Under the pieces are notes generated by a model. It had not been told where the DNA came from. It searched no databases and worked only from the letters and a program-made list of their open reading frames with translations. Below, in pieces: positions 14,880 to 22,501 of a stretch of 27,320 nt of DNA (its first letter is position 1; every line of letters starts with the position of its first letter). The position numbers were made by a program, and so were the translations under genes. Source of the DNA: Methanobacteriota archaeon (GTDB lineage Archaea > Thermoplasmatota > Thermoplasmata > RBG-16-68-12); assembly GCA_005878665.1 (NCBI GenBank), contig VBLR01000122.1, forward strand, positions 1 to 27,320, in the 5' to 3' direction.

Positions 14880-15226
14880 TGTGTCACCTCGCGAGGACCG
14901 GAATTCATGACCCAGCGGGTCGCCCACCGCTCCAGGTCCCGGACCGCCTCGAAGAGCGCCGCCCCTTTCGGCGACAGCCGGTACTCGACCGCGACGGGCC
15001 GGTCCAGATGGACCTTCCGCTCCGCGATCCCGACCTCCTCGAGTTCCTTCAACGTCTTCGTGAGCGAGCTCTGGCACATGCCGGTCGCCACGCGCAGCTC
15101 GTTGAAGCGTTTCGGTCCGGAGAGGAGGCTGTGGAGGACCGTGAGCTTGAGCTCGGAGCCGATCACCTCGAAGGCGACCATCGCGCCGCAGCCCGGGCCC
15201 TCGCAGGGGCTTTCCTTCTCCGCCAT
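14876..15226 (-). CDS. HxlR-family winged-helix regulator
   Basis: A 116-residue DNA-binding protein of the HxlR (MarR-like) family. The winged helix is clear: a first helix with HSLLSGPKRFNELRVAT, a recognition segment MCQSSLTKTLKELEEVGI and a wing with ERKVHLDRPVAVEYRLSPKG. Cysteines at 8 and 13 near the N-terminus and one before the recognition helix (MCQSS) could sense redox or metal, as in some HxlR members; this is inference. The ATG at 15226 is preferred over GTG 15244, which sits inside the TATA region. It overlaps TFB by 4 bp (ATGA), so it heads a three-gene unit and is expected to regulate its own operon. Confidence 0.9.
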   Translation of the reverse strand: MAEKESPCEGPGCGAMVAFEVIGSELKLTVLHSLLSGPKRFNELRVATGMCQSSLTKTLKELEEVGIAERKVHLDRPVAVEYRLSPKGAALFEAVRDLERWATRWVMNSGPREVTQ

Positions 15227-15243
15227 GACTTCGCATCCTTGCA

Positions 15244-15271
15244 CTATATAATGTGCTCCCGGAGTATAAGT
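15244..15271 (-). promoter_or_regulatory. Promoter of the HxlR-TFB-aIF1 unit with two TATA-like boxes and a palindrome
   Basis: On the minus strand two TATA-like boxes occur, ACTTATAC (15264-15271) and CATTATATAG (15244-15253), separated by the 9-bp palindrome CTCCGGGAG at 15255-15263 region. The distal box is about 41 bp and the proximal about 22 bp from the ATG at 15226. The palindrome between them is a possible HxlR operator; that is inference from position. Confidence 0.5.
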
Positions 15272-15343
15272 AGTTTCGTTTCCGTACCACGTTTCGGGTG
15301 AAAACCTAGTCCGACTTGGAAACGTGTTGGATTCTCCCGCCGG

Positions 15344-16834
15344 TCAGACCCACCGGGTGATGACGACCTTGCTCTCCGTGAAAAACCGCACCGCGTCGCG
15401 GCTTTGTGGATGCAGGTCCCCGAAGAACGAGTCCTTCATCCCGCCGAAGGGGAAGTAGGCCATCGGCGCGGCGACCCCGACGTTGATGCCGATGTTTCCC
15501 GCACGGACGCGGTACCGGAAGTCCCGTGCATGCTTCCCATTCGTGGTGTAGATCGTGGCCGCGTTCCCGTACGGACTCGCGTTGATCAGGTCGACCGCAT
15601 CATCGAAGGCGTCGACCGAGACCACGCTCGCGACGGGGCCGAAGATTTCCTCCCGGGCGACGCGCATGTCCGGCCGGACGTCGTCGAGGATCGTCGGGCC
15701 GACAAAGTATCCGTCGTAGCCAGACACGCGGATGGGCCGTCCGTCCAAAGCGACCCGGGCGCCTTCCTTCTCCCCCCGGCCGATGAAGTCGACGACCCGC
15801 TCGCGGTGCGCATCGGAGATGACGGGGCCCATCTGAACGGTCTCATCGAGGCCGTACCCGACCTTGAGCGCCTCCGCGGCGTTCGAGAACTTCCGACGAA
15901 GATCCGCGTGGACCTCGCCGACGCCCACGACGACGGATCCCGCGAGGCACCGTTCGCCCGCGCAACCGTAGCAGGAGGAGACCACGTTCGAGACGACCTT
16001 GTCCAGCTTCGCGTCGGGCATGACGACCAGGACGTTCTTGGCGCCGCCCCCGGCCTGGACCCGCTTCCCGGAGGCCGCCGCCTTCGCGTAGACGAGCTTC
16101 GCGACCTCGCTCGAGCCGACGAACGAGACGCCGGCGATGCGCGGGTGGTCGAGGATCGCGTTGACCGTTTCCTTCGCTCCGTGGACCAGGTTCACGACGC
16201 CCGGGGGGAAGCCGGCCTGGCGGACGAGGTCCATGACGAGCTGCATCGGGATCGGGTCCTGCTCGGAAGGCTTGGTGATCCAGCAGTTCCCCGTCGCGAC
16301 CGCGTACGGCCAGAACCAGAATTGCACCATCACGGGGAAGTTGAATGGGCTGATCCCCGCGAACACGCCGAGTGGCTGGTACAGGACCTCCTCATCGATC
16401 CCGGCGCCCGCCCCGTCTTCCAGGTTGTAGCCCATCATGAGGCTCGGGATGCCCGCGGCGACCTCGACGTTCTCGATGGCCCGTCGGACCTCGCCCCGCG
16501 CCTCGTCGATCGTCTTGCCCATGTCCTGGACGACGACCCGCGAGAGGTCCTCGAAGTGCCGTTCCATCAGATCCCGCAGGGTGAAGAAGTGCCGCGCGCG
16601 GTCGAGCGGTGGCGTCTCGCGCCAGGCATCCCATGCCCGGAGGGCCTCTTGCACCGCCACGTCGACCTCATCTTTCGTCGAGAGCGGCACGCGTGCGATC
16701 GCGCGGCCGGTCGCGGGGTTCGTGTCCTCGAGCCACCCCGTCGCCTCCGGGGGGCGCCACGCTCCGCCGACGTAGTTCGTCAGGTCCCCGTAGTGGGGCT
16801 TGACCTCGGGCAGCAGCGTCGTCGCGCGGACCAT
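15344..16834 (-). CDS. mmsA: CoA-acylating (methyl)malonate-semialdehyde dehydrogenase
   Basis: A 496-residue member of the MmsA branch of aldehyde dehydrogenases, which convert malonate or methylmalonate semialdehyde with CoA and NAD+ to acetyl- or propionyl-CoA plus CO2. The distinguishing marks are present: the nucleophile Cys296 in GCAGERCLA, the oxyanion Asn165 in SPFNFPVM, and QAGGGAKN in place of ELGGKN, so the general-base Glu of hydrolytic relatives is missing, as expected for acylating enzymes. The C-terminal PFGGMKDSFFGDLHPQ is also typical. ATG 16834 is chosen over GTG 16840 because GAGGTG lies just before it. It follows the aminotransferase stop by only 7 bp, so they are co-transcribed and should act in sequence. 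Confidence 0.93.
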   Translation of the reverse strand: MVRATTLLPEVKPHYGDLTNYVGGAWRPPEATGWLEDTNPATGRAIARVPLSTKDEVDVAVQEALRAWDAWRETPPLDRARHFFTLRDLMERHFEDLSRVVVQDMGKTIDEARGEVRRAIENVEVAAGIPSLMMGYNLEDGAGAGIDEEVLYQPLGVFAGISPFNFPVMVQFWFWPYAVATGNCWITKPSEQDPIPMQLVMDLVRQAGFPPGVVNLVHGAKETVNAILDHPRIAGVSFVGSSEVAKLVYAKAAASGKRVQAGGGAKNVLVVMPDAKLDKVVSNVVSSCYGCAGERCLAGSVVVGVGEVHADLRRKFSNAAEALKVGYGLDETVQMGPVISDAHRERVVDFIGRGEKEGARVALDGRPIRVSGYDGYFVGPTILDDVRPDMRVAREEIFGPVASVVSVDAFDDAVDLINASPYGNAATIYTTNGKHARDFRYRVRAGNIGINVGVAAPMAYFPFGGMKDSFFGDLHPQSRDAVRFFTESKVVITRWV

Positions 16835-16841
16835 CCCCACC

Positions 16842-18203
16842 TCAGGACGCTTTCCCCGCCAAGGCCAGATCGAGGCTGTCCTCGAGCAAGTCGAGTGCCC
16901 TCGTCATGAGCGGGAGCGGGATGTTGATCGGCGGCAGCAGGCGGATGCAGTTGTTGAAGAATCCCGCCGTCAGGAGGATGAGGCCATTCTTCAGGCCGGC
17001 CAACTGGACGGCGCGCGCGAGCTCCACGTCCGGCTCCTTTGTCCGCCGGTCTTTGACGAACTCGAGCGCCCACATCGCCCCAATGCCGCGGACCTCGCCC
17101 ACGCGGTCGTGGTCTTCGAAGATCTCGTCCAGCCGTTTTCCGATGAGGGCTTCGAGCTTCCTCGTCTTCGGGAGCGCCTTCTGGATCACATCGATCGCCT
17201 CGAGCGCCGCGGCACAGACAATGGGATTGCCACCGAATGTCCCGCCCAGGCTCCCGGGCCCCGGTCGATCCATGACCGCGGGCTTCCCCGTCACGCCGCC
17301 GAACGGCAGTCCCCCGCCGACGGCCTTGCCGCTCACCAGGATGTCCGGCACCGTGTTCCAATTCTCGATCGCCCAGAGCTTCCCGGTACGGCCCATCCCC
17401 GCCTGCACCTCGTCGTCCACCAAGACGATGCCGTGGGCGTCGCACAGTTTGCGGAGGAGCGGGAAGAACTCCTTGGGAGGCACGATCATCCCGCCTTCTC
17501 CTTGGACCGGCTCCGCGAGGATCGCCGCGACGCGGCCGGCGACGTCCGGTTGGTTGATGAGGCGCTCGATTTCCTCGACGCGCGCCTTCGCGCATTCGGC
17601 GGGAGGGAGTCCTTGTGGGTCGCGGTATGGGTACGCGTAGTCCGCGAGGATCACTTCCCGGACGAGCGGACCGAATCCCTCGCGGTACGGTTTGTCCTTC
17701 CCCGTGAGGCTGATGTCGAGGAGCGTGCGTCCGTGGAAGGCGGTCTTGAAGGAGACGAGCCACGCCCGCTTGGTCGCGGCGCGCGAAATCTTGACGGCGT
17801 TCTCGATCGCTTCGGATCCGGAGTTGAGGAAGATCGATTTCGTCAGGCCGGGCGGACAGATCTCCGCCATCCGCGCCGCCAGGTCGGTGTAGGGCGCATA
17901 CGTCGCCACCATGAAGGAGATGTGCGTCAGTCGATCCAGTTCGTCTTTCGCGGCCCGGATGACTGAGGGCGGACGATGGCCCGCGGTCTGGACGCCGATC
18001 CCGCCACCGAGGTCCACGTAGACGTTCCCGTCCGCGTCTTGGACGAAGGGACCTTCCGCGAACGTGACGTCGATGGGAAGGGCGACCTTCACCGCGTTCG
18101 TGACAAACTTCTCCTTCCGCGCCATCGCAGCTTTCGACTTCGGTCCCGGCGGGACCGAAACGACCTTCGGTCCACGGAGCTCCTTCTTCGTGCGTTTCGC
18201 CAT
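16842..18203 (-). CDS. Class III omega-amino acid aminotransferase (GABA/beta-alanine type)
   Basis: A 453-residue PLP enzyme of the 4-aminobutyrate/omega-amino acid aminotransferase group. Visible marks: the phosphate-binding NSGSEAIENAVK at residues 127-138, LVDDEVQAGMGRTG with the cofactor Asp264, the Schiff-base Lys293 in VSGKAVGGGLP, and GGTFGGNPI near 319. Directly followed by mmsA and preceded by an NCS1 permease, it most likely takes beta-alanine (or a related omega-amino acid) to malonate semialdehyde; GABA is possible but would call for a succinate-semialdehyde dehydrogenase rather than MmsA. The start ATG 18203 has a TATA-like box at 18268-18275, giving a leader of about 40 nt. The first 35 residues are a Lys/Pro-rich extension before the family core. 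Confidence 0.92.
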   Translation of the reverse strand: MAKRTKKELRGPKVVSVPPGPKSKAAMARKEKFVTNAVKVALPIDVTFAEGPFVQDADGNVYVDLGGGIGVQTAGHRPPSVIRAAKDELDRLTHISFMVATYAPYTDLAARMAEICPPGLTKSIFLNSGSEAIENAVKISRAATKRAWLVSFKTAFHGRTLLDISLTGKDKPYREGFGPLVREVILADYAYPYRDPQGLPPAECAKARVEEIERLINQPDVAGRVAAILAEPVQGEGGMIVPPKEFFPLLRKLCDAHGIVLVDDEVQAGMGRTGKLWAIENWNTVPDILVSGKAVGGGLPFGGVTGKPAVMDRPGPGSLGGTFGGNPIVCAAALEAIDVIQKALPKTRKLEALIGKRLDEIFEDHDRVGEVRGIGAMWALEFVKDRRTKEPDVELARAVQLAGLKNGLILLTAGFFNNCIRLLPPINIPLPLMTRALDLLEDSLDLALAGKAS

Positions 18204-18267
18204 GGTATCGTGGCTCGTGCGAGAACCTGTGCGGCTCGCCCTAGCGACAAGGGATGGGACGAAGAGA

Positions 18268-18275
18268 ATATAGGC
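18268..18275 (-). promoter_or_regulatory. TATA-like box for the aminotransferase-mmsA operon
   Basis: CCTATATTC on the minus strand, about 68 bp upstream of the ATG at 18203. If used, the transcript has a leader of about 40 nt and the operon is transcribed apart from the permease upstream. Confidence 0.45.
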
Positions 18276-18297
18276 TTTCTATGGCACCGGCGTCGGA

Positions 18298-19800
18298 TCA
18301 GCTGGTCGCCTCGACGAGTCTCGCCTCTCGAAGAGCACGGAGGTGTTTCTCCCAAGCGGACCGGCCCCAGAAGTAGTACACGACGACTACGAAGACGATG
18401 GTGGGCAACGCCGCGGAAATCGTTTCCCGCAGCGTCGGGAACCCGAACGCGATGATCCAATACAGAGCGGTTCCGCTGAGGAGGGTCACGACCGCGGGCC
18501 AGTTCCATCCGCCGCGATACCAGTAGTGGCCCCCTTCCTGTGTGAAGAGATCGTCCGAGTAGCGGCGCGCCTTGACGAGGAAGTAGTCGACGAGCGTGAG
18601 GGTCCAAAGGGGCACGACAATCGCCCCGAGGAAATCGAGGAAGAAGATGTACGTAAAGACGAAGTTCGTCTCGAAGAGCGGGAGGAGCGCCAGCGGGACG
18701 ACGATCAACGCGGACAAGAGAAGTAGCCGGCGCATCGACGTCTTCCATCGGGTCGCGATGTTCGTGATGCCGAGCGCCGACGCGTAGATGTTCCCGGCGT
18801 TCGTGGAGATTGTCGCGAACAGGATGATCAGATACGCCCCGAGACCGAACCCGAGTTGGGTGGCCTTGTAACTCGGGTCTGAGATCGCCGCGAAGTTCAC
18901 GGAGCCCGGAGGCGCCGTCACCAGGAACGCGACGGTCATCAGGGCGCCGACCGAGAAGAACCAGTACTGCGCCAGGGACGCGCCCGCGAACGGGCCCCAC
19001 GTCCCTGCCTTCTTGGATCGCGCGAAACGGCTGAAGTCGCCGATGAACTCCCATGTCCAGTTGTACGCAATCAGCAGGTCGAGCAAGAGCGGGAATGTGA
19101 GGGTGTAGGTAAATCCTGTTCCGAGGGCACCCGCCGTGAACGTGAATGAAAGGGGTTGCGCGGGCCGCCAGGCCCAGAGCTGTCCGAAGTCGAAGTCCTT
19201 CATCACGATATACGACGCATAGGCGCCCAACGCCACGAGGGCGACGGTGGAAGCCCAGTTGAGATATCGAATCGCTCGGTGCCCTGCGGTGGCAAAGAAG
19301 CCTTGCAGGAAGCAGATGAGCAGGATCGATGGCACGAGATAGTAATTGATTGGGGAGCCGGGCGGGGTGTGGAACGCATCGGGCCAGCCGAGGGTGAGGT
19401 TGAAGACGAACGACATCGAGATCGCGGCGATGAAGACGTTCACCGCGGCCCATCCGTAGCCGAAGAAGAGGTAGAAGAGCGAAGGCAGTTTGCTTCCCCG
19501 CAAGCCGAACGCGGGTCGGAGAAGCGACACGGACGACGCGCCCTTATCCGCGGCGATGTAGCCGATGAGGGCCCAAGGGATGAACGTGAGGGTGGAGACC
19601 AGGAAGATGAGGGCGAACGCCCCGGGGAGACCGTACGCGCCGGTCATGTAGCCGCCGTACAGCCATGCCGCAGGCAATGAGGCCGCGGCGAACCATAGGG
19701 CGAACTGATCCCATCCGGAGAACGCGCGGGCCTCTACGGGCACTTGGTCCGTCGCCTTGTACTCGGCGGCGATGACATCCAGGCCCTTGAAAACTTTCAC
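18298..19800 (-). CDS. NCS1-family nucleobase/allantoin-type permease
   Basis: A 500-residue integral membrane transporter of the nucleobase:cation symporter-1 (cytosine/purine/uracil/thiamine/allantoin permease) family with about 12 hydrophobic segments. The N-terminal segment FSGWDQFALWFAAASLPAAW and the middle GDFSRFARSKKAGTWGP are characteristic of the family, and the C-terminus is short and charged. It imports a nucleobase, hydantoin or similar compound with a cation. The start is GTG 19800, with a TATA-like box (19822-19831) 27 bp upstream and no room for a leader. Lying 94 bp upstream of the aminotransferase-mmsA pair on the same strand, it may feed pyrimidine degradation to beta-alanine, but the ring-opening enzymes are not in the window. 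Confidence 0.93.
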   Translation of the reverse strand: MKVFKGLDVIAAEYKATDQVPVEARAFSGWDQFALWFAAASLPAAWLYGGYMTGAYGLPGAFALIFLVSTLTFIPWALIGYIAADKGASSVSLLRPAFGLRGSKLPSLFYLFFGYGWAAVNVFIAAISMSFVFNLTLGWPDAFHTPPGSPINYYLVPSILLICFLQGFFATAGHRAIRYLNWASTVALVALGAYASYIVMKDFDFGQLWAWRPAQPLSFTFTAGALGTGFTYTLTFPLLLDLLIAYNWTWEFIGDFSRFARSKKAGTWGPFAGASLAQYWFFSVGALMTVAFLVTAPPGSVNFAAISDPSYKATQLGFGLGAYLIILFATISTNAGNIYASALGITNIATRWKTSMRRLLLLSALIVVPLALLPLFETNFVFTYIFFLDFLGAIVVPLWTLTLVDYFLVKARRYSDDLFTQEGGHYWYRGGWNWPAVVTLLSGTALYWIIAFGFPTLRETISAALPTIVFVVVVYYFWGRSAWEKHLRALREARLVEATS

Positions 19801-19821
19801 GCGGGCGACGCATTCCGCAAG

Positions 19822-19831
19822 GCTATTTGAG
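19822..19831 (-). promoter_or_regulatory. TATA-like box for the NCS1 permease
   Basis: CTCAAATAGC on the minus strand, about 27 bp upstream of the GTG at 19800; fits a leaderless GTG-initiated mRNA. Confidence 0.5.
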
Positions 19832-19847
19832 GATTCTGAACGGAGGC

Positions 19848-20822
19848 TCAGCCCGCCGGGACTCCGGGGAATTCGATTGGCACGGCGGCGCGCGGATCTC
19901 GCCGCGGGAAGTCTTTCACATACGCGCCGTAATACGGCACGCGGTTCGCGACGACGTTTCGGAAGGCATCTCGCAGACCATCGTCATCGAGGCCCCGGGT
20001 CGGGATGAGGTCGTCATTGCGGTTCAAGCACCCTTTCAACTCGCCCTGGTGAGTCACGCGGATCCGATGGCAGTTCATGCAGAACTCGGCGTTGTACACG
20101 GGGTCCACGACCTCGACCTCCGAGCCGTTGAATAGGTAGATTCGTCGGTGGTGCATCTCGCGCACGAGGATCTTGTCCGCCCGACCTTCGAGCCATTTCT
20201 TGAGCGCGTCGATGTCGACCATCCAATCCTGTTGACCGACGAGCTCCGGCATGAACTGGATCAGCTGGAGCTTGAGTCCATCGCCGCCCGAGATGTACTC
20301 GATCATCCGCGGGATGTGTGGGAGGGTCTGCTTGAACACGACCATGTTCAGCTTGACCGGCTTCAAGCCGACGCGGAGCGCTTCTTGGATTCCTCGGAGG
20401 ACGGGCGCCAGCTCGCCTTTGCGGATGTCGCGGAACGCGGCCGGATCGAGCGAGTCGATCGAGACGTTCACCCGTTTCAATCCTGCGGCCCGGAGGCCCT
20501 CCGCGCGTTTCGCGAGCATCGACCCGTTCGTCGTCATCGAGACATCGGGAATCTGGCGGACCGAACGATCGATGATTTCCTCCATGTCCAACCGGATGAG
20601 CGGTTCGCCGCCTGTGAATTTCACCGAGCGAATCCCAAACTCTCGCGCGACTCGGAGAAGCCGTTCGATCTCCTCGACGGACATCTCGTCCTCGTGGGGC
20701 ATCCGCGGCTTCAAGATCGGCCCGAGGCCTTCATCGTGGCAGTAGATGCAGCCGAAGTTGCATCGCTTCGTGACGCTCACGCGGATGTCGGTAACTTCCC
20801 GTCCGAACGCGTCGACGAGCAT
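19848..20822 (-). CDS. moaA: GTP 3',8-cyclase MoaA (radical SAM, molybdopterin synthesis)
   Basis: A 324-residue radical SAM enzyme that, with MoaC, makes cyclic pyranopterin monophosphate from GTP, the first step of molybdenum cofactor synthesis. The SAM [4Fe-4S] cluster motif is CNFGCIYC (Cys21, Cys25, Cys28) after RVSVTKR, followed by VKFTGGEPL and TTNGSML; the second cluster is FCMNCHRIRVTHQGELKGC (C-x2-C-x13-C) near residues 250-270. ATG 20822 is chosen because the family N-terminus FGREVTDIRVSVT follows and a TATA box lies 31 bp upstream; the frame open to 20963 is not needed. The C-terminus ends PAG rather than the double glycine that many MoaA proteins use in catalysis. No other mo- gene is nearby. 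Confidence 0.94.
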   Translation of the reverse strand: MLVDAFGREVTDIRVSVTKRCNFGCIYCHDEGLGPILKPRMPHEDEMSVEEIERLLRVAREFGIRSVKFTGGEPLIRLDMEEIIDRSVRQIPDVSMTTNGSMLAKRAEGLRAAGLKRVNVSIDSLDPAAFRDIRKGELAPVLRGIQEALRVGLKPVKLNMVVFKQTLPHIPRMIEYISGGDGLKLQLIQFMPELVGQQDWMVDIDALKKWLEGRADKILVREMHHRRIYLFNGSEVEVVDPVYNAEFCMNCHRIRVTHQGELKGCLNRNDDLIPTRGLDDDGLRDAFRNVVANRVPYYGAYVKDFPRRDPRAAVPIEFPGVPAG

Positions 20823-20848
20823 CTCAACTCGAGAAATCGGATGACCCG

Positions 20849-20857
20849 CTAAATACT
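20849..20857 (-). promoter_or_regulatory. TATA-like box for moaA
   Basis: AGTATTTAG on the minus strand, about 31 bp upstream of the moaA ATG at 20822. On the plus strand GTCTTATCG just beyond (20861-20869) could serve the divergent Nudix-like gene with a leader of about 30 nt. Confidence 0.5.
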
Positions 20858-20922
20858 TTGGTCTTATCGCTGCAGCGTTCGCCACCCGAAAGCCCTTTCC
20901 GCCGCCCTGAGAATGAGGGAAC

Positions 20923-21477
20923 ATGCGACCCCCGGAGACCCGTTGGGCGAGGATCGGGCCCAAGAATCCGGCGACGCTCTTCCATACGCCCGACGCCGGG
21001 ATCTGCCTCTCCGCTTTCGTCGTCGCTCATCGCGGGCGAACCGTTCTCCTCGGTCGTCCACGCGGGGGCCCGGCCTGGCCGCAGAAGGGCGGTTATCCGG
21101 AGGCCCAAGCCCGAGAACTCGAAGAAGAAGGCGCCTGGCTCTTGCCGGCGACCCATCTGATCATCGAGGAATCGCCAGATCATGCGGCCCTCCGCATCAC
21201 TCGCGATTTTGCGGGGCTGCCGGGCATCCCGCGGTTCGTGATGGTCCAATCCCATCTCCGCCCCGCACGGCTGTGGAATCCGAAATGGAAGGGGAACCAT
21301 TGGGACATCTGCTTCGTGTACGACCTCGCGATTCGGGGGCTCCCGAAGCCGATGCCATGGTGGGCCGAGTTCCGATTCGCCGCGCCGGACGCGTTGCGCT
21401 CTTTGAAGGTCGGCCGTGGGCATCGCGACATCCTCGAAGGGGCGGGTTACCTTCGACGTCCACGGTCGCGCTCGTGA
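20923..21477 (+). CDS. Degenerate Nudix-like protein
   Basis: A 184-residue protein with a Nudix-like layout: an N-terminal strand GICLSAFVVAHRGRTVLLGR, then LPATHLIIEESPDHAALR and a later WDICFVYDLAI strand. The region around residues 78-100 fits the spacing of a Nudix box (E-x7-R-x3-D-x2-G) but the paired catalytic glutamates of REUxEExGU are lost, so hydrolase activity is doubtful; a binding or regulatory role is possible. Confidence in the family is moderate and rests on pattern alone. The ATG at 20923 is preceded by an AT-rich site near 20861-20869. Divergent from moaA with a 100-bp shared promoter region. Confidence 0.7.
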   Translation: MRPPETRWARIGPKNPATLFHTPDAGICLSAFVVAHRGRTVLLGRPRGGPAWPQKGGYPEAQARELEEEGAWLLPATHLIIEESPDHAALRITRDFAGLPGIPRFVMVQSHLRPARLWNPKWKGNHWDICFVYDLAIRGLPKPMPWWAEFRFAAPDALRSLKVGRGHRDILEGAGYLRRPRSRS

Positions 21478-21516
21478 ACTCGGCGACTTGTTCGAAACGG
21501 CGCACGCTTCCGAATG

Positions 21517-21526
21517 TTTTTATAGG
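21517..21526 (+). promoter_or_regulatory. Strong TATA box upstream of the SSB gene
   Basis: TTTTTATAGG, the best TATA match in the window. A transcript would begin near 21545-21550, giving a leader of about 80 nt before the ATG at 21631, unlike the near-leaderless neighbours. Confidence 0.6.
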
Positions 21527-21630
21527 AGGGGCTCGTAAGCGGCAATCGGCCCACATCGTCTGAATTCGCCTGGTGACTGGTTTTTCCGGCCTTTGCGACT
21601 CGGCGGCTTGTGTCGGCAGAATGTGAGAAC

Positions 21631-22155
21631 ATGGAAGACAAAGCAATGACTAAAGTGAAAGACCTGACCCCCGCGTCCAAGCAAGTGAATGTCTTGGTCA
21701 AGGTAGTCAGTCTGAGTGAAGAGAGAGAGATCACGTCAAAATTCGGCGAAGCGAGAAAGCTCGTCGAAGCGACGGTTGGCGACGAGACCGGGACCGTCCT
21801 CCTGACCCTCTGGAACGACCAGATCGGGAGTGTCCACAAGGACGAGACGCTCCTCATCGACAACGGCTACGTCACCCTCGTGCGCGGGCACATCCGACTG
21901 AACGTCGGGAAGTACGGCACGATGGCGAAGTCGGAGCAGATGATCGAGAACGTCAACACGGCGCTCGACGTAAGCGCAGTCGAATACGAGCGCGAGCCGC
22001 GCTACCGGAGCGGTGGCTACAGCGGCGAGCGACGTGAGCGCAGCGGCGGCGGAGACCGACAGTTCGAGTTCGGGACCTTCAGCGGCAACCGCAGCGGTGG
22101 CGGCAGCGGCGGCCGCGATCGAGACCGACGGGACCGCGGGCGACGCCGGTACTGA
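21631..22155 (+). CDS. OB-fold single-stranded DNA-binding protein with Arg/Gly tail
   Basis: A 174-residue SSB/RPA-like protein. Residues 8 to about 115 form one OB fold of the archaeal SSB type (VNVLVKVVSLSEEREI, EATVGDETGTVLLTLWND, LLIDNGYVTLVRGHIRLNV, KYGTM). The remainder is an Arg/Gly/Ser-rich, RGG-like disordered tail instead of the acidic tail of bacterial SSB, which may add nucleic-acid binding. It protects single-stranded DNA in replication and repair; RNA binding is possible. The first codons are unusually A-rich compared with neighbours, which suits high expression. ATG 21631 is preferred; ATG 21646 and GTG 21610 are alternatives. A strong promoter precedes it and a hairpin terminator follows. 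Confidence 0.9.
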   Translation: MEDKAMTKVKDLTPASKQVNVLVKVVSLSEEREITSKFGEARKLVEATVGDETGTVLLTLWNDQIGSVHKDETLLIDNGYVTLVRGHIRLNVGKYGTMAKSEQMIENVNTALDVSAVEYEREPRYRSGGYSGERRERSGGGDRQFEFGTFSGNRSGGGSGGRDRDRRDRGRRRY

Positions 22156-22172
22156 TTCACCTTCACCATTTC

Positions 22173-22203
22173 CCTGGCCTGCGGGCCAGGACTTTTCATT
22201 TTT
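22173..22203 (+). terminator. Hairpin-T-run terminator after the SSB gene
   Basis: A perfect 7-bp stem CCTGGCC/GGCCAGG (22173-22179 with 22184-22190), 4-base loop, then ACTTTTCATTTTT. It begins 17 bp after the stop. This intrinsic-type arrangement is the clearest terminator in the window; T-runs alone end many archaeal transcripts. Confidence 0.75.
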
Positions 22204-22270
22204 CTGGCTGAGTAGCGGAACCGCTCCTCGTTTATAGGTCAGCGACCCGCGCCAATCCACGCGAATCGGA

Positions 22271-22501
22271 TCAGCGGCGTCGTGGAGGTCGTCGGCTTTC
22301 GGGCCGCTCGGGCATCTGGTAGATCCGCTCGGGCTGGCGAACCGCGAGACGGCCGTTCCAGAACGCGCGAGCGTTCTCCTCCGTCACATCGACGTGGAGG
22401 ACATCGAGCTTCGCCTTCATCAGGTTCCGGAACTTCGCTCGTTTCGCCTTGTTCTCTTCGTTCCACATCCGAGTGAACTGCTGGTCCTTGTCGTCGGCCA
22501 T
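22271..22501 (-). CDS. Small charged hypothetical protein
   Basis: A 76-residue, strongly charged protein (MADDKDQQFTRMWNEENKAK at the start; Arg/Pro-rich end) without a domain I recognise. A single helical region covers residues 8-45; there is no signal or membrane segment. The ATG at 22501 is preferred to a GTG at 22510; a GAGG lies about 13 bp upstream of the ATG. Third-position G/C matches neighbours. It ends 115 bp beyond, and convergent to, the SSB gene. Might be a small nucleic-acid-associated protein, but that is not shown. Confidence 0.55.
   Translation of the reverse strand: MADDKDQQFTRMWNEENKAKRAKFRNLMKAKLDVLHVDVTEENARAFWNGRLAVRQPERIYQMPERPESRRPPRRR

Noticed and set aside
22228..22236. 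TATA-like CGTTTATAGG on the plus strand after the SSB terminator
   Set aside because: No plausible plus-strand gene or RNA follows; the frames there are antisense to the small charged protein. A small RNA cannot be excluded but is not supported.
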